This document shows positions 51,141 to 59,241 of a stretch of 64,000 bases of DNA, piece by piece (the stretch's first letter is position 1; every line of letters begins with the position of its first letter). The notes under the pieces were generated by a model. That model saw only the letters and a list, made by a program, of their open reading frames with translations, was not told where the DNA came from and searched no databases. Both the position numbers and the translations under genes were made by a program. This DNA is from an uncultured Fluviicola sp. (lineage in GTDB: Bacteria > Bacteroidota > Bacteroidia > Flavobacteriales > Crocinitomicaceae). The stretch spans positions 62,001-126,000 of the forward strand of contig NZ_CAMLDC010000013.1 of assembly GCF_946478805.1 (NCBI RefSeq). Reading direction: 5' to 3'.

Positions 51141-51258
51141 TGACCTGCTCCTTTTTCTTTCTGATGTCTTGTTTTTCACAAGAAGTGGTTGCAGCAGAGA
51201 TGGTTGCAACAGAAACGCCCAACGTGATGGCTTGTAGTAAAGATGATGATAGTTTCAT
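51067..51258 (-). CDS. candidate MNIO precursor peptide (Cys-rich C-terminus)
   Basis: 63 residues from the ATG at 51258: a leader that looks like a signal peptide or lipoprotein signal (MKLSSSLLQAITLGVSVATI, first Cys at 27), a Lys/Asp/Ser-rich linker (30-52), and a C-terminal core H-CEPCPACGMG with Cys at 54, 57 and 60. Its last 74 bases overlap the start of the MNIO gene in another frame, or about 15 bases if MNIO starts at a later GTG. Position, size and Cys spacing make it the probable MNIO substrate. A -7-like TAAATTTG lies at 51303-51310 on the minus strand. Confidence 0.72.
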   Translation of the reverse strand: MKLSSSLLQAITLGVSVATISAATTSCEKQDIRKKKEQVNDNRSSGSDSTATHCEPCPACGMG

Positions 51259-51490
51259 GGTTTCGAATTTTTTCAAAAGGTAAATCTTTCACCCAAAAAG
51301 GGCAAATTTATTATTTTAAATGTGCATTTCCTTTACGGAACTGTTCATCGAACAAAATCATAAAATTTCATTCTCATCTTTTAAATCAGTTTGACCATAC
51401 TTAATGGATCATGAGAGGATTACCCGACTATTAAGTAACTATAGAGCGCGTTTTACACCAATTTTCAACAAGAAACTTTCTTTCCATCAT

Positions 51491-51520
51491 CCGGAATTCG
51501 TAATCGGGAATTCGTAATTT
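51491..51520. repeat. ATTCG-type degenerate repeat
   Basis: CCGGAATTCGTAATCGGGAA and related words directly before the permease start codon. Same family as 13176-13329. Confidence 0.4.
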
Positions 51521-51526
51521 TACAAG

Positions 51527-52870
51527 ATGTTGGAAAGACGATTAGGGCTTGCGCAAGCCACCGCAATAAACATGATCGATATGGTCGGGATCGGGCCATT
51601 CATCACCCTACCGATGATCATTACGATGATGAACGGGCCTTATTTTCTTTACGCCTGGCTTGCCGGTGCTTTGCTGTCTTTCGTGGATGCGATGGTGTGG
51701 AGTGAACTCGGCGCTGCATTTCCAAAAGCCGGAGGATCTTACAATTTCCTGAAAGAGGCTTATGGTAAGGCGGGTGGTCTCATGAGTTTTTTATTCGTTT
51801 GGCAAACAATGATTCAGGCACCTCTGGTGATTGCCTCCGCAGCTATCGGATTTTCAGCCTATTTCTCTTACCTCATCCCTTTGAATACCATTGCCGCCAA
51901 AGCTGTCAGTGGAAGCGTGGTGATCCTGATCGTACTCTTACTCTATCGGAAAATTGAAACTATCGGGAAGATCAGCGTGTTTCTTTGGGTCGGTGTGATT
52001 TTCACTATTCTATGGATAGTTGCCGGAGGAATTTCCCACGGGAATTTTTTAGGTCCTGTGAAACACATGAATGACGGATTGACAGTAAACTATGCGTTCA
52101 TTTCTGCTCTTGGTTTTGCCAGTGTCAAAACGGTTTACAGCTACCTGGGATATTACAATGTTTGTCATTTGGGAGGCGAAATTAAAAATCCGACACGCAA
52201 TATTCCGCGAAGCATGTTTCTTTCGATAGCCGGAATTTCAATTCTTTACCTGGCGATGAACATCAGTGTTACAAGTGTTGTTCCTTGGAATGAAGCCAAA
52301 GACAGTGAATTCGTCATCAGCCTGTTCATGGAACGCCTGGCTGGTAGCACAGCAGCGATTATCGTAACCTGTCTGATCCTTTGGGTAGCTTTTGCCTCTT
52401 TATTCTCTGCCACATTGGGTTACAGCCGGATTCCTTACGCAGCAGCAGCGGATGGAGCTTTTTTCAAGGTATTTGCCAAATTGCATCCAACCAAACAGTT
52501 CCCGCATATTTCCTTGTTATTCCTCGGTGGATTGGGATTTGTTTTCAGTTTATTGTTCCGGCTCAGCGATGTGATCAGTGCGATTCTCGCCATGCGGATC
52601 CTGGTCCAGTTCATCGGACAGGCAATCGGGTTGATCCTGCTTCACAAAGCACGTGGGAAACAGTTTTTCACCTGGAAAATGCCCCTGTTTCCTCTTCCCG
52701 TATATCTTGCTATTATCCTTTGGGCCGGAATCCTGTTTTCTACCGGTTTGAATATGATCTTGGCAGGTATTGGAGTAATTGCTGCCGGAACCATTGTTTA
52801 TTTCATTAAGGCCAGGCGAAATGGAGAATGGCCCTTCATCAAAACGGGAAGGGAAACAGAAACCGAATAA
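51527..52870 (+). CDS. APC-family amino-acid permease
   Basis: 447 residues with about twelve membrane helices. The APC signature is visible near the N-terminus (IDMVGIGPFITLPMI, broken first helix) and in the PKAGGSYNFLKEAYG segment. It takes up amino acids or related amines by proton or cation coupling; substrate unknown. It is divergent from the MNIO cluster and may be unrelated to it. Confidence 0.92.
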   Translation: MLERRLGLAQATAINMIDMVGIGPFITLPMIITMMNGPYFLYAWLAGALLSFVDAMVWSELGAAFPKAGGSYNFLKEAYGKAGGLMSFLFVWQTMIQAPLVIASAAIGFSAYFSYLIPLNTIAAKAVSGSVVILIVLLLYRKIETIGKISVFLWVGVIFTILWIVAGGISHGNFLGPVKHMNDGLTVNYAFISALGFASVKTVYSYLGYYNVCHLGGEIKNPTRNIPRSMFLSIAGISILYLAMNISVTSVVPWNEAKDSEFVISLFMERLAGSTAAIIVTCLILWVAFASLFSATLGYSRIPYAAAADGAFFKVFAKLHPTKQFPHISLLFLGGLGFVFSLLFRLSDVISAILAMRILVQFIGQAIGLILLHKARGKQFFTWKMPLFPLPVYLAIILWAGILFSTGLNMILAGIGVIAAGTIVYFIKARRNGEWPFIKTGRETETE

Positions 52871-52880
52871 AATTGAATGT

Positions 52881-53576
52881 TTATTCCACATCAAACGATC
52901 CCCGCTCATATTTTTTGGCCAAATTTCCGAACTTCGAGGTACGCTTGATTTCCCGCATGACCAAAATAACCAATACGCTTTGTACTGCTGCAAAAAAGCA
53001 CCATACGGACACTAGGTATGCTTCGTAGAACGCCTGGGTAATAAGCAGTGAAACCACATTCACTGCAGCCAGGATAATTCCATTTTTCCAGCTGGAAAAG
53101 AAAGGAGCCACTACGATTGCGGAGATATATAAAACCCCCGTCACGATTTGCATCAGTTTAAAATCACCGATCTCATAGGAAATGTGACATCCGTCAATCT
53201 GTGCCACAGCCGAATAGAAAAGCAGGCGCCCAGTCAATATGATTGAACACGCAATTCCGGCAAAAAGAAAATACAGGATGATTTTCCGTCGTTTGGGATT
53301 CGGTTCGATGAGCAGGAATCCAAGCGGGATAAAGAACGGCCAGATGATCTGCGCGAAAATCAAAAAGGAATACTTCGCAACTATATGCCACCTGACGAAA
53401 TCCGGATCGGATAAAGAAAGCCAGACGAATCCTTCACAAATCTGCTGAATGGCAAAAAATAGTGGGATAACAGCAAAAACCAAATGAACAGGTTTACGGA
53501 CCTGACTAACGGAAACGGCTCCGGCAACTGCTAAAACTGCCCCCGCTATAAAACTTGCACTCGCTGAAAAACACAT
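52881..53576 (-). CDS. DUF6629-like membrane protein
   Basis: About 231 residues with six to seven membrane helices. The start MCFSASASFIAGA and the following VVSQVRKP segment are typical of DUF6629, a family without known function. The ATG at 53576 is used; an earlier in-frame TTG is rejected. It converges with the permease gene, 10 bases apart. Confidence 0.78.
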   Translation of the reverse strand: MCFSASASFIAGAVLAVAGAVSVSQVRKPVHLVFAVIPLFFAIQQICEGFVWLSLSDPDFVRWHIVAKYSFLIFAQIIWPFFIPLGFLLIEPNPKRRKIILYFLFAGIACSIILTGRLLFYSAVAQIDGCHISYEIGDFKLMQIVTGVLYISAIVVAPFFSSWKNGIILAAVNVVSLLITQAFYEAYLVSVWCFFAAVQSVLVILVMREIKRTSKFGNLAKKYERGSFDVE

Positions 53577-53785
53577 ACCTATCAATTACATGTTCATTAT
53601 ACGACCACACAAACCCATGTTATGCACGCCGAAAATGGATAGAAGAAATATACCATTAAATCGGATAAAAGATCTTTAGCCTGGACATTTTTTAACAATT
53701 AAACACTTCTTTTAAAAATCCCACCAAAAAAAATCTCTCTGCTAAGGCGGACCGTTTCTCATTCTGTAGTTACTATCTTTATCCC

Positions 53786-54316
53786 ATGAATATTGCTATA
53801 ACAGGCGCTCACTTGGTTGGAAAAACCACACTTGCAGAGAAACTTCACGCTTCTTTACGCGATTATATCTACGTACGCGAACCTTATGTTGAACTGGAAG
53901 AAAAAGGATATTCCTTTTCCGGAACACCCATCCTGGAAGATTTTTCAATCCAGTTAGATCATGCAATTGAAAACTGTTCCATCGATGAGCCGGATATGAT
54001 TTTCGACAGATGTCCGCTGGATCTTTTTGCCTACATGTATGTGATAGGCGGAGCCAAAGCTTCTCAAAATTTCTATACCAAGGTGATGGAAGCCATGGCA
54101 GATATCGATCTGCTGGTGTTTGTTCCAATTGAAAACCCGGACCTGATCGGCTGCCCGGAGAGCGAATTTCCGGAACTCCGGAAAAAAGTGAATGACTTGC
54201 TGGAAGAATGGATTGACGATTTTGAGATAGAGATCATCCAGGTTTCGGGAACTTTAGCCGAACGTGAGAACCAGGTACTACGCAGGTTTTTGGAATTGGA
54301 GGGTGGTTTGGACTAA
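53786..54316 (+). CDS. P-loop NTPase (AAA/kinase-like)
   Basis: 176 residues with Walker A GAHLVGKT at residues 7-14 and an acidic Walker B-like FDRCPLDLFAY around 74. Resembles small nucleoside/nucleotide kinase-like P-loop proteins of the AAA_28 type. The C-terminal half is acidic. Preceded by TATCTTTA, a near-match to the -7 element. Function not assigned. Confidence 0.75.
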   Translation: MNIAITGAHLVGKTTLAEKLHASLRDYIYVREPYVELEEKGYSFSGTPILEDFSIQLDHAIENCSIDEPDMIFDRCPLDLFAYMYVIGGAKASQNFYTKVMEAMADIDLLVFVPIENPDLIGCPESEFPELRKKVNDLLEEWIDDFEIEIIQVSGTLAERENQVLRRFLELEGGLD

Positions 54317-54361
54317 CTTCTTAAATTATCTTCATCTTCTATTTTTCGAAGTGCGCACAAA

Positions 54362-55198
54362 TCACTTAAACCGCACCTCTTCCCCCTTGAACGGCTCCGA
54401 AATCCATTCAAGCACTATGGAATTGAACAGGCGCGGATTCAAGGTCGGCATTTTGTGAACTTCTCCGGGAGAAATACTCAGGTTTGCAGATGGAATGTTC
54501 TTGTAGATCCAAAAAGTATGTTCCTCCCGGATTAAATCCCGGTCACAGGACATCACCAAAACAGGAATGGTGATTTTCTTCAAATCTTGTGCTGTAATAT
54601 GTGGTTGAAATTCCATCATACGGTATTTCTGTTGTTCGAGTTTCCAGTTCTTGGTAGTATCCCCTTTCGTCAGCATCTGATCTGCTTTTGCGCGTTCCTC
54701 GTGAATTTCTTTTACTGATTCAGGGAACAAACCATCCGGCTCCGCATTTGCACCGTAAGCGACCAATTGCTTCATTGATTTGGGATAATGAATGGCCATT
54801 AATAATCCGATGATTCCACCATCACTTTTTCCAACTACAGTCACTTTTTCCAGCTTCAGTTCCTTGAGTAATTTAGCTAAATCGTCTGCCTGCTGCAGAT
54901 ACGTCAGTGAATCATTCCCCAATTCAGAATTTCCGCGACCACGGCAATCAACAGCAATGACCTGGTATTTCCTGGAAAAATGAGAGATCTGTGCCGACCA
55001 GCCTTTGATCCCGGTGCTGTTTCCATGAATCAGGAGGATCGGTTCACCTTTTCCATAAATCTCATAGTACAGGTTCACCCCATTGATCTTCATAAACTTA
55101 CCTACCGCTTTATTCGAGCCATAAGGAACTTCCTGCTTCTGGGAAAGAGCCTGGAAAGAAACAAGTGTTAAAAGGGAAAGAAAGATAAGCTGTTTCAT
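54362..55198 (-). CDS. secreted alpha/beta hydrolase
   Basis: 278 residues. Signal peptide (ending FQALSQ), the oxyanion HGNS motif near 59, VDCRGRGNS, the nucleophile elbow GKSDGG (Ser), a cap region and the C-terminal catalytic His in GEVHKMP. Periplasmic or secreted esterase/hydrolase; substrate unknown. It is divergent from the Crp/Fnr gene with a 44-base gap. Confidence 0.9.
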   Translation of the reverse strand: MKQLIFLSLLTLVSFQALSQKQEVPYGSNKAVGKFMKINGVNLYYEIYGKGEPILLIHGNSTGIKGWSAQISHFSRKYQVIAVDCRGRGNSELGNDSLTYLQQADDLAKLLKELKLEKVTVVGKSDGGIIGLLMAIHYPKSMKQLVAYGANAEPDGLFPESVKEIHEERAKADQMLTKGDTTKNWKLEQQKYRMMEFQPHITAQDLKKITIPVLVMSCDRDLIREEHTFWIYKNIPSANLSISPGEVHKMPTLNPRLFNSIVLEWISEPFKGEEVRFK

Positions 55199-55242
55199 AT
55201 AAATGTAAATTTGAAGTAACTAAAAGTAGTATTTTAGTCTCT

Positions 55243-55821
55243 ATGAATGCGCACGAATTGCTCAAAAAACACATTTCAAAAACAGTTACACTTTCGGATG
55301 AGCAATTCGAATACATCTTTTCGCATTTCAAAGAACAACATTTCACTAAAGGACAAACGATCATCTCTGCAGGTGAAAAAACGAATCAGGAGTATTTTGT
55401 AGTGGAAGGATGTCTCAAATCCTTTTATATCAATGAAGAAGTTAAAATGTTCATCCTACAATTCTCCATGCCTACTTGGTGGGCTTCCGATTTTGAAGCT
55501 TTATACAGCGGTGAAAAGGCAAAGATTAATGTGGATTGCATTACGGATGCGACTGTTCTTGCCCTTTCGAATGAAGATCGGGAAAAGCTCTGCTCGGAGA
55601 TCCATGCGATGGAACATTTCTTTCGATGGCGCACAAATAAGGGATATGTTGCGACTCAAAAACGCCTGCTTTCCTTTATGAATAACGACACGAAACACCG
55701 TTACGAAGAATTGTTATCCCTATATCCTCAACTCTACAACCTGGTTCCAAAACAGCTCATTGCAGCATATTTAGGTGTTTCACGAGAAACGCTGAGTCGT
55801 CTGTACAACTCAGAAAAGTGA
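55243..55821 (+). CDS. Crp/Fnr-family transcriptional regulator
   Basis: 192 residues. An N-terminal cyclic-nucleotide-binding-like beta-roll (about 20-115) lacking clear cAMP-binding residues and without Cys clusters for an iron-sulfur cluster, a dimerisation helix, and a C-terminal winged helix with LVPKQLIAAYLGVSRETLSRLY (recognition helix). This Bacteroidota type often acts without a known ligand. A consensus palindrome lies between it and the YceI operon. Confidence 0.88.
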   Translation: MNAHELLKKHISKTVTLSDEQFEYIFSHFKEQHFTKGQTIISAGEKTNQEYFVVEGCLKSFYINEEVKMFILQFSMPTWWASDFEALYSGEKAKINVDCITDATVLALSNEDREKLCSEIHAMEHFFRWRTNKGYVATQKRLLSFMNNDTKHRYEELLSLYPQLYNLVPKQLIAAYLGVSRETLSRLYNSEK

Positions 55822-55831
55822 TCTGAATCAC
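55818..55831. promoter_or_regulatory. imperfect palindrome at the Crp/Fnr stop codon
   Basis: GTGAT-CTGA-ATCAC, five-base inverted arms, overlapping the stop codon of the Crp/Fnr gene. A possible secondary site for the same regulator. Confidence 0.35.
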
Positions 55832-55853
55832 ATTTCCAGGCCCGTTTTCCGAT

Positions 55854-55869
55854 TGTGACATAGGTCACA
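55854..55869 (+). promoter_or_regulatory. Crp/Fnr-type operator upstream of the YceI operon
   Basis: TGTGACATAGGTCACA is an exact TGTGA-N6-TCACA. A -7-like CAACTTTG lies at 55892-55899, placing the operator's centre about 42-44 bases upstream of the expected start, a class II activation position. The upstream neighbour encodes a Crp/Fnr regulator. Confidence 0.65.
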
Positions 55870-55924
55870 CAATCGTGCCCGATTTCCTCCTCAACTTTGT
55901 GTTATTAATTCAAAAACAAATAAC

Positions 55925-56452
55925 ATGAAAACACAATTTGAAATCAATGCTGCAAAAAGCAAAGTGGAATGGGTCGGAAGAAAAGTAACCGGTGCCCACA
56001 ATGGAACAATTGACCTGAAATCAGGGGAATTGCAATTCGACGGAAACACCCTGAATGGTGGACGTTTCGTAATCGACACAAGATCCATCAAGATTATAGA
56101 CATTACTGACCCCGAAACCAATGCACAATTCGCCGGACATCTCGCTTCGGATGATTTTTTCAGCTCGGAGCAATTTCCTGAAGCAAGCTTGGAAGTGATA
56201 CAAGTTGAACCACGCGAAAACGGATCTTATCATGTAACAGGAGATTTGACAATCAAAGGGATCACACATCCGACTAATTTTGACATGCAGGTAAGTCATT
56301 CTGGTGACACTGCTCATGCATCAGGAAAAATAACTATCGACCGCACAAAATACGGTATCCGTTTCCGTTCCGGGAATTTCTTCACCAACCTGGGAGACAA
56401 CCTGATTTACAACAATTTTGATTTGAATTTCAACCTCACAGCCCAGGCTTAA
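55925..56452 (+). CDS. YceI-family protein
   Basis: 175 residues with the YceI lipocalin-like fold: FEINAAKSKVEWVGRKVTG, GGRFVIDTRSI, LASDDFFSSEQFPEAS and ITHPTNFDM. There is no signal peptide, unlike periplasmic YceI, so it is probably cytoplasmic. These proteins bind isoprenoid or lipid-like molecules. First gene of an operon and controlled by the Crp/Fnr-type site. Confidence 0.92.
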   Translation: MKTQFEINAAKSKVEWVGRKVTGAHNGTIDLKSGELQFDGNTLNGGRFVIDTRSIKIIDITDPETNAQFAGHLASDDFFSSEQFPEASLEVIQVEPRENGSYHVTGDLTIKGITHPTNFDMQVSHSGDTAHASGKITIDRTKYGIRFRSGNFFTNLGDNLIYNNFDLNFNLTAQA

Positions 56453-56463
56453 TCTGAACAGTC

Positions 56464-56682
56464 ATGCCGGTCATCAATATAGAACTAACGCGTGAAGGCG
56501 TTACCCGTGAACAAAAACGAGCACTCATTCAACAGGTAAGCGATGTCGTTACAAACATCCTGAATAAAGATCCGAATCTCACCCATGTAGTGATTCGAGA
56601 AATCGATACCGATAACTGGGGTTATGGAGGAGAACAAGTCTCTGTGCTACGGGAACAGGGAATTACCGCCGACAAAAAATAG
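56464..56682 (+). CDS. 4-oxalocrotonate tautomerase family enzyme
   Basis: 72 residues starting PVINIELTREGVTREQK, so Pro-1 is exposed after Met removal and acts as the catalytic base. Small tautomerases of this size act on enol/keto acids or as cis-trans isomerases. Starts 11 bases after the YceI stop codon. Confidence 0.9.
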   Translation: MPVINIELTREGVTREQKRALIQQVSDVVTNILNKDPNLTHVVIREIDTDNWGYGGEQVSVLREQGITADKK

Positions 56683-56718
56683 TCACATGAAATTAATACT
56701 AATCATATGGGCATTTTG

Positions 56719-56750
56719 TTTCAGGGACGTGGCGCCTCACGTCTCTGAAA
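56719..56750. repeat. GACGTGGCGCC-type palindrome
   Basis: Arms TTTCAGGGACGT and ACGTCTCTGAAA (one wobble) around an 8-base loop, in the spacer between the tautomerase and NTF2-like genes. Resembles dispersed palindromic repeats with GACGT...ACGTCTCT ends that I recall from many Bacteroidota genomes; could also act as an intercistronic hairpin. Confidence 0.6.
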
Positions 56751-56779
56751 TACCCAAACAACAACTAAAATTTACAACC

Positions 56780-57154
56780 ATGGAAACAATAAATAACAAA
56801 GAGGCCATTACAGCAGTAATCAATCAATACTTTAAAGGAATCCAATTTGGCGACACCGTTCTGTTGGGTCAAACCTTCCACAAAGACGCACTTCTTTTCG
56901 GAGATGTCAATGGCGTAGATTATGCCAAGACCCGGAATGAGTATCTGAGTGGTGTCGCAAATCGAGTAAGTCCGAATGATTCGGGTCAACCCTTTGACAC
57001 AGAAATTCGTTCAATAGATGTAATCAATTCAATAGCAATCGCTAAATTACATGTAAAAATGTATGCCTTCAATTACTACAACTTTCTAACACTCCATGAA
57101 GTGGGTGGAAAATGGCTGATCGTTAATAAAACCCTCACCAACGTAACTGATTAA
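56780..57154 (+). CDS. NTF2-like (putative lumazine-binding) protein
   Basis: 124 residues with the NTF2-like cone: ITAVINQYFKGIQFGDTVLL, FHKDALLFGDVNG, and IAIAKLHVKMYAFNYYNFLTL. The family is annotated as putative lumazine-binding/SnoaL-like; binding has not been shown for most members. The ATG at 56780 is preferred to earlier in-frame starts that would read through the palindrome. Third gene of the YceI operon. Confidence 0.82.
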   Translation: METINNKEAITAVINQYFKGIQFGDTVLLGQTFHKDALLFGDVNGVDYAKTRNEYLSGVANRVSPNDSGQPFDTEIRSIDVINSIAIAKLHVKMYAFNYYNFLTLHEVGGKWLIVNKTLTNVTD

Positions 57155-57172
57155 TTATTTAAATTCATTAGT

Positions 57173-58243
57173 ATGTGGTACAAGACAAAAGCAACGGAAT
57201 TGATGGGAATTAAATATCCCATTTTGCAAGGACCATTCGGAGGTGGTTTATCGACACCCGAATTGGTCTCGACTGTTTCAAACCTTGGTGGTTTAGGAGG
57301 TTACGGTGCCTATAGCATTTCCCCGGAAGAAATCTACGGAATTGATAAACGCATCAAAAAACTCACGGACAAACCGTACAATTTGAATCTATGGGTTTCA
57401 GATACGGACGCAAAGAATGGAAGTGTCAGCGACGAACAATTTGAACGAACCAAAACCTTATTCAAACCCTATTTCGATGAACTTGGTGTGGAACTTCCCC
57501 CAAAGCCCGATTTCAAAACCCGATTCGAAAACCAGGTTCAGGTTATTTTGGACGTTAGACCCAAAGTCTTCAGTTTTGTATTCGGAATTCCTTCTCAGGA
57601 CATTTTGGAAGAAGCACGAAAAAGGGGAATCCTATTGGTTGGCAATGCAACTACGTTGGACGAAGCCATTGCGCTTGAAAATGCGGGTGTCGATGCCATT
57701 GTAGCATCCGGATTTGAAGCTGGCGGTCATCGCCCCTCTTTTTTGGAACCGGCAGAATTATCGACCACCGGAAGTTTTGTATTGACTCAATTGATCCGGG
57801 AAAAAGTGAAACTTCCCGTCATTACAGCGGGTGGAATTGCCAATGGAAAAGGAATCGCTGCAGCTTTCGCTTTAGGTGCAGATGCGGTACAGATCGGAAC
57901 CGCTTTTTTGGCAACGGAAGAATCGGGAGCTTTGCCGGAACATCGCGCAGCCTTATTTTCAGACGCAGCGAAACAAACCATTTTGACACGAGCTTATACC
58001 GGAAGACTGGGAAGAGGAATCACTACTCAGCTTGCAAAAGAAGTAATGGGAAACGAAACGGATATTCTTCCTTTCCCGCTTCAGACAGCTTTCATGTCGT
58101 CGTTACGCAAAGCCGCTTTAGCAAAAGACAAGCACGAACTGGTCTTATTTTGGAGTGGCCAGATTGCGCCGATCCTTAAACACAGGAAAGCGGACGAATT
58201 GATACGATCTTTGATTGAAGAAACCCAAAAACTGATGGAGTGA
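57173..58243 (+). CDS. nitronate monooxygenase (2-nitropropane dioxygenase family)
   Basis: 356 residues, FMN-binding TIM barrel of the NMO class: GIKYPILQGPFGGG at the start, the GNATTLDEAIALENAGVDAIV strand, the ASGFEAGGH active-site motif and the phosphate-binding ITAGGIANGKGIAAAFALGADAVQIGTAF. Oxidises nitronates such as propionate-3-nitronate. Last gene of the YceI operon; together with the tautomerase it suggests handling of reactive small carbon acids. Confidence 0.93.
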   Translation: MWYKTKATELMGIKYPILQGPFGGGLSTPELVSTVSNLGGLGGYGAYSISPEEIYGIDKRIKKLTDKPYNLNLWVSDTDAKNGSVSDEQFERTKTLFKPYFDELGVELPPKPDFKTRFENQVQVILDVRPKVFSFVFGIPSQDILEEARKRGILLVGNATTLDEAIALENAGVDAIVASGFEAGGHRPSFLEPAELSTTGSFVLTQLIREKVKLPVITAGGIANGKGIAAAFALGADAVQIGTAFLATEESGALPEHRAALFSDAAKQTILTRAYTGRLGRGITTQLAKEVMGNETDILPFPLQTAFMSSLRKAALAKDKHELVLFWSGQIAPILKHRKADELIRSLIEETQKLME

Positions 58244-58256
58244 GCTTATTTCCAGA

Positions 58257-58760
58257 TCAATCGCAATAATCTTTCACCCCATCTTTTGAAATATACAAGC
58301 GATTGATCTTTCCTTTTTTATAGTAATTTCCCAATTCAGCCGTTGCAACAATACTCGAAGCAAAAGTACTTTCGTTAAAAACAACTAAAGGAACCCCTGT
58401 TTTCTTTACAAGAAATAGTCTGAAACTGTTTTGATTCAACTCATAGCTCTCGTATTTCACATGCAGGGTTTTATCAAATTCCTGTTTACAATTGATTCCC
58501 GAAACATCTGTATTTACGTACACAAAATTAGGCTTGAATCCTTCGCTTGAGGTTGGAAGCTTACAAATAATCTGATGCTGTTCAGGATCATAAATTCCCT
58601 TTTCAAAATAGACTTGAAGACTTTCTTCAGAAACATCCATATACATTTCGAAAACAGCTTCATTACTCATCACATGATTGCTTTTATACCAACCAAAAAT
58701 GCGCAGACCTAACCAGATTGATCCAACAATAACCAGTAAGACAATTATATTTCTCTTCAT
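58257..58760 (-). CDS. hypothetical membrane-anchored protein
   Basis: 167 residues: one N-terminal membrane helix (about 5-22) and an extracytoplasmic globular part with two Cys that I do not recognise. It converges with the nitronate monooxygenase, 14 bases apart, and is a single-gene unit. Confidence 0.7.
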   Translation of the reverse strand: MKRNIIVLLVIVGSIWLGLRIFGWYKSNHVMSNEAVFEMYMDVSEESLQVYFEKGIYDPEQHQIICKLPTSSEGFKPNFVYVNTDVSGINCKQEFDKTLHVKYESYELNQNSFRLFLVKKTGVPLVVFNESTFASSIVATAELGNYYKKGKINRLYISKDGVKDYCD

Positions 58761-58852
58761 ACAAGCTCAAAATTAGTTCTAAAAATAATCGAATAATTCC
58801 AAGTCTTATGGAAATAGATGAACCCAGACATCTCTATGCAAAACAATTGCTT

Positions 58853-59173
58853 ATGAAAACCATTTTGTATTCCGTTCTATTCTTGTTGACAATAACCAAT
58901 TCCTTTACCCAAACTTCCGTTTCCGATACCGCAATCCATGTAAGAGGGCAAGCTGATTTCTACATTGACGGAATAAAAGTTCGCGGTTCCAGACTGCTTC
59001 CCAAAACAGCTACGGAAGAAGTATCGGTAATTACTGGAGGGCTTCCGGTCAATTATGGAGATTCTTACTGTGGATGTATTATCCGAATCAATTGTCCTCC
59101 AAAGACTGCAGTTCCTACGGTTGGTCCCAAAATAATGGTTTCGGACAAAGAACAAAAAATGGCGACAGAATAA
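58853..59173 (+). CDS. minimal secreted plug-domain-like protein
   Basis: About 106 residues. Signal peptide (MKTILYSVLFLLTITNSFTQ), then a stretch that reads like the heart of a TonB-receptor plug: VRGQADFYIDGIKVRG, LPKTATEEVSVITGGLPVNY and GDSYCGCIIRINC. There is no barrel and no carboxypeptidase-regulatory domain, so it cannot be a transporter. Either a free-standing plug-type binding protein or a fragment of a receptor; the ORF is intact with its own start. Confidence 0.6.
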   Translation: MKTILYSVLFLLTITNSFTQTSVSDTAIHVRGQADFYIDGIKVRGSRLLPKTATEEVSVITGGLPVNYGDSYCGCIIRINCPPKTAVPTVGPKIMVSDKEQKMATE

Positions 59174-59241
59174 GGTATTGAAGGGATTCATTGGCAGATT
59201 CCTTATATTAGCTGAATAAACATTCCTAAATCAATCAAGAA

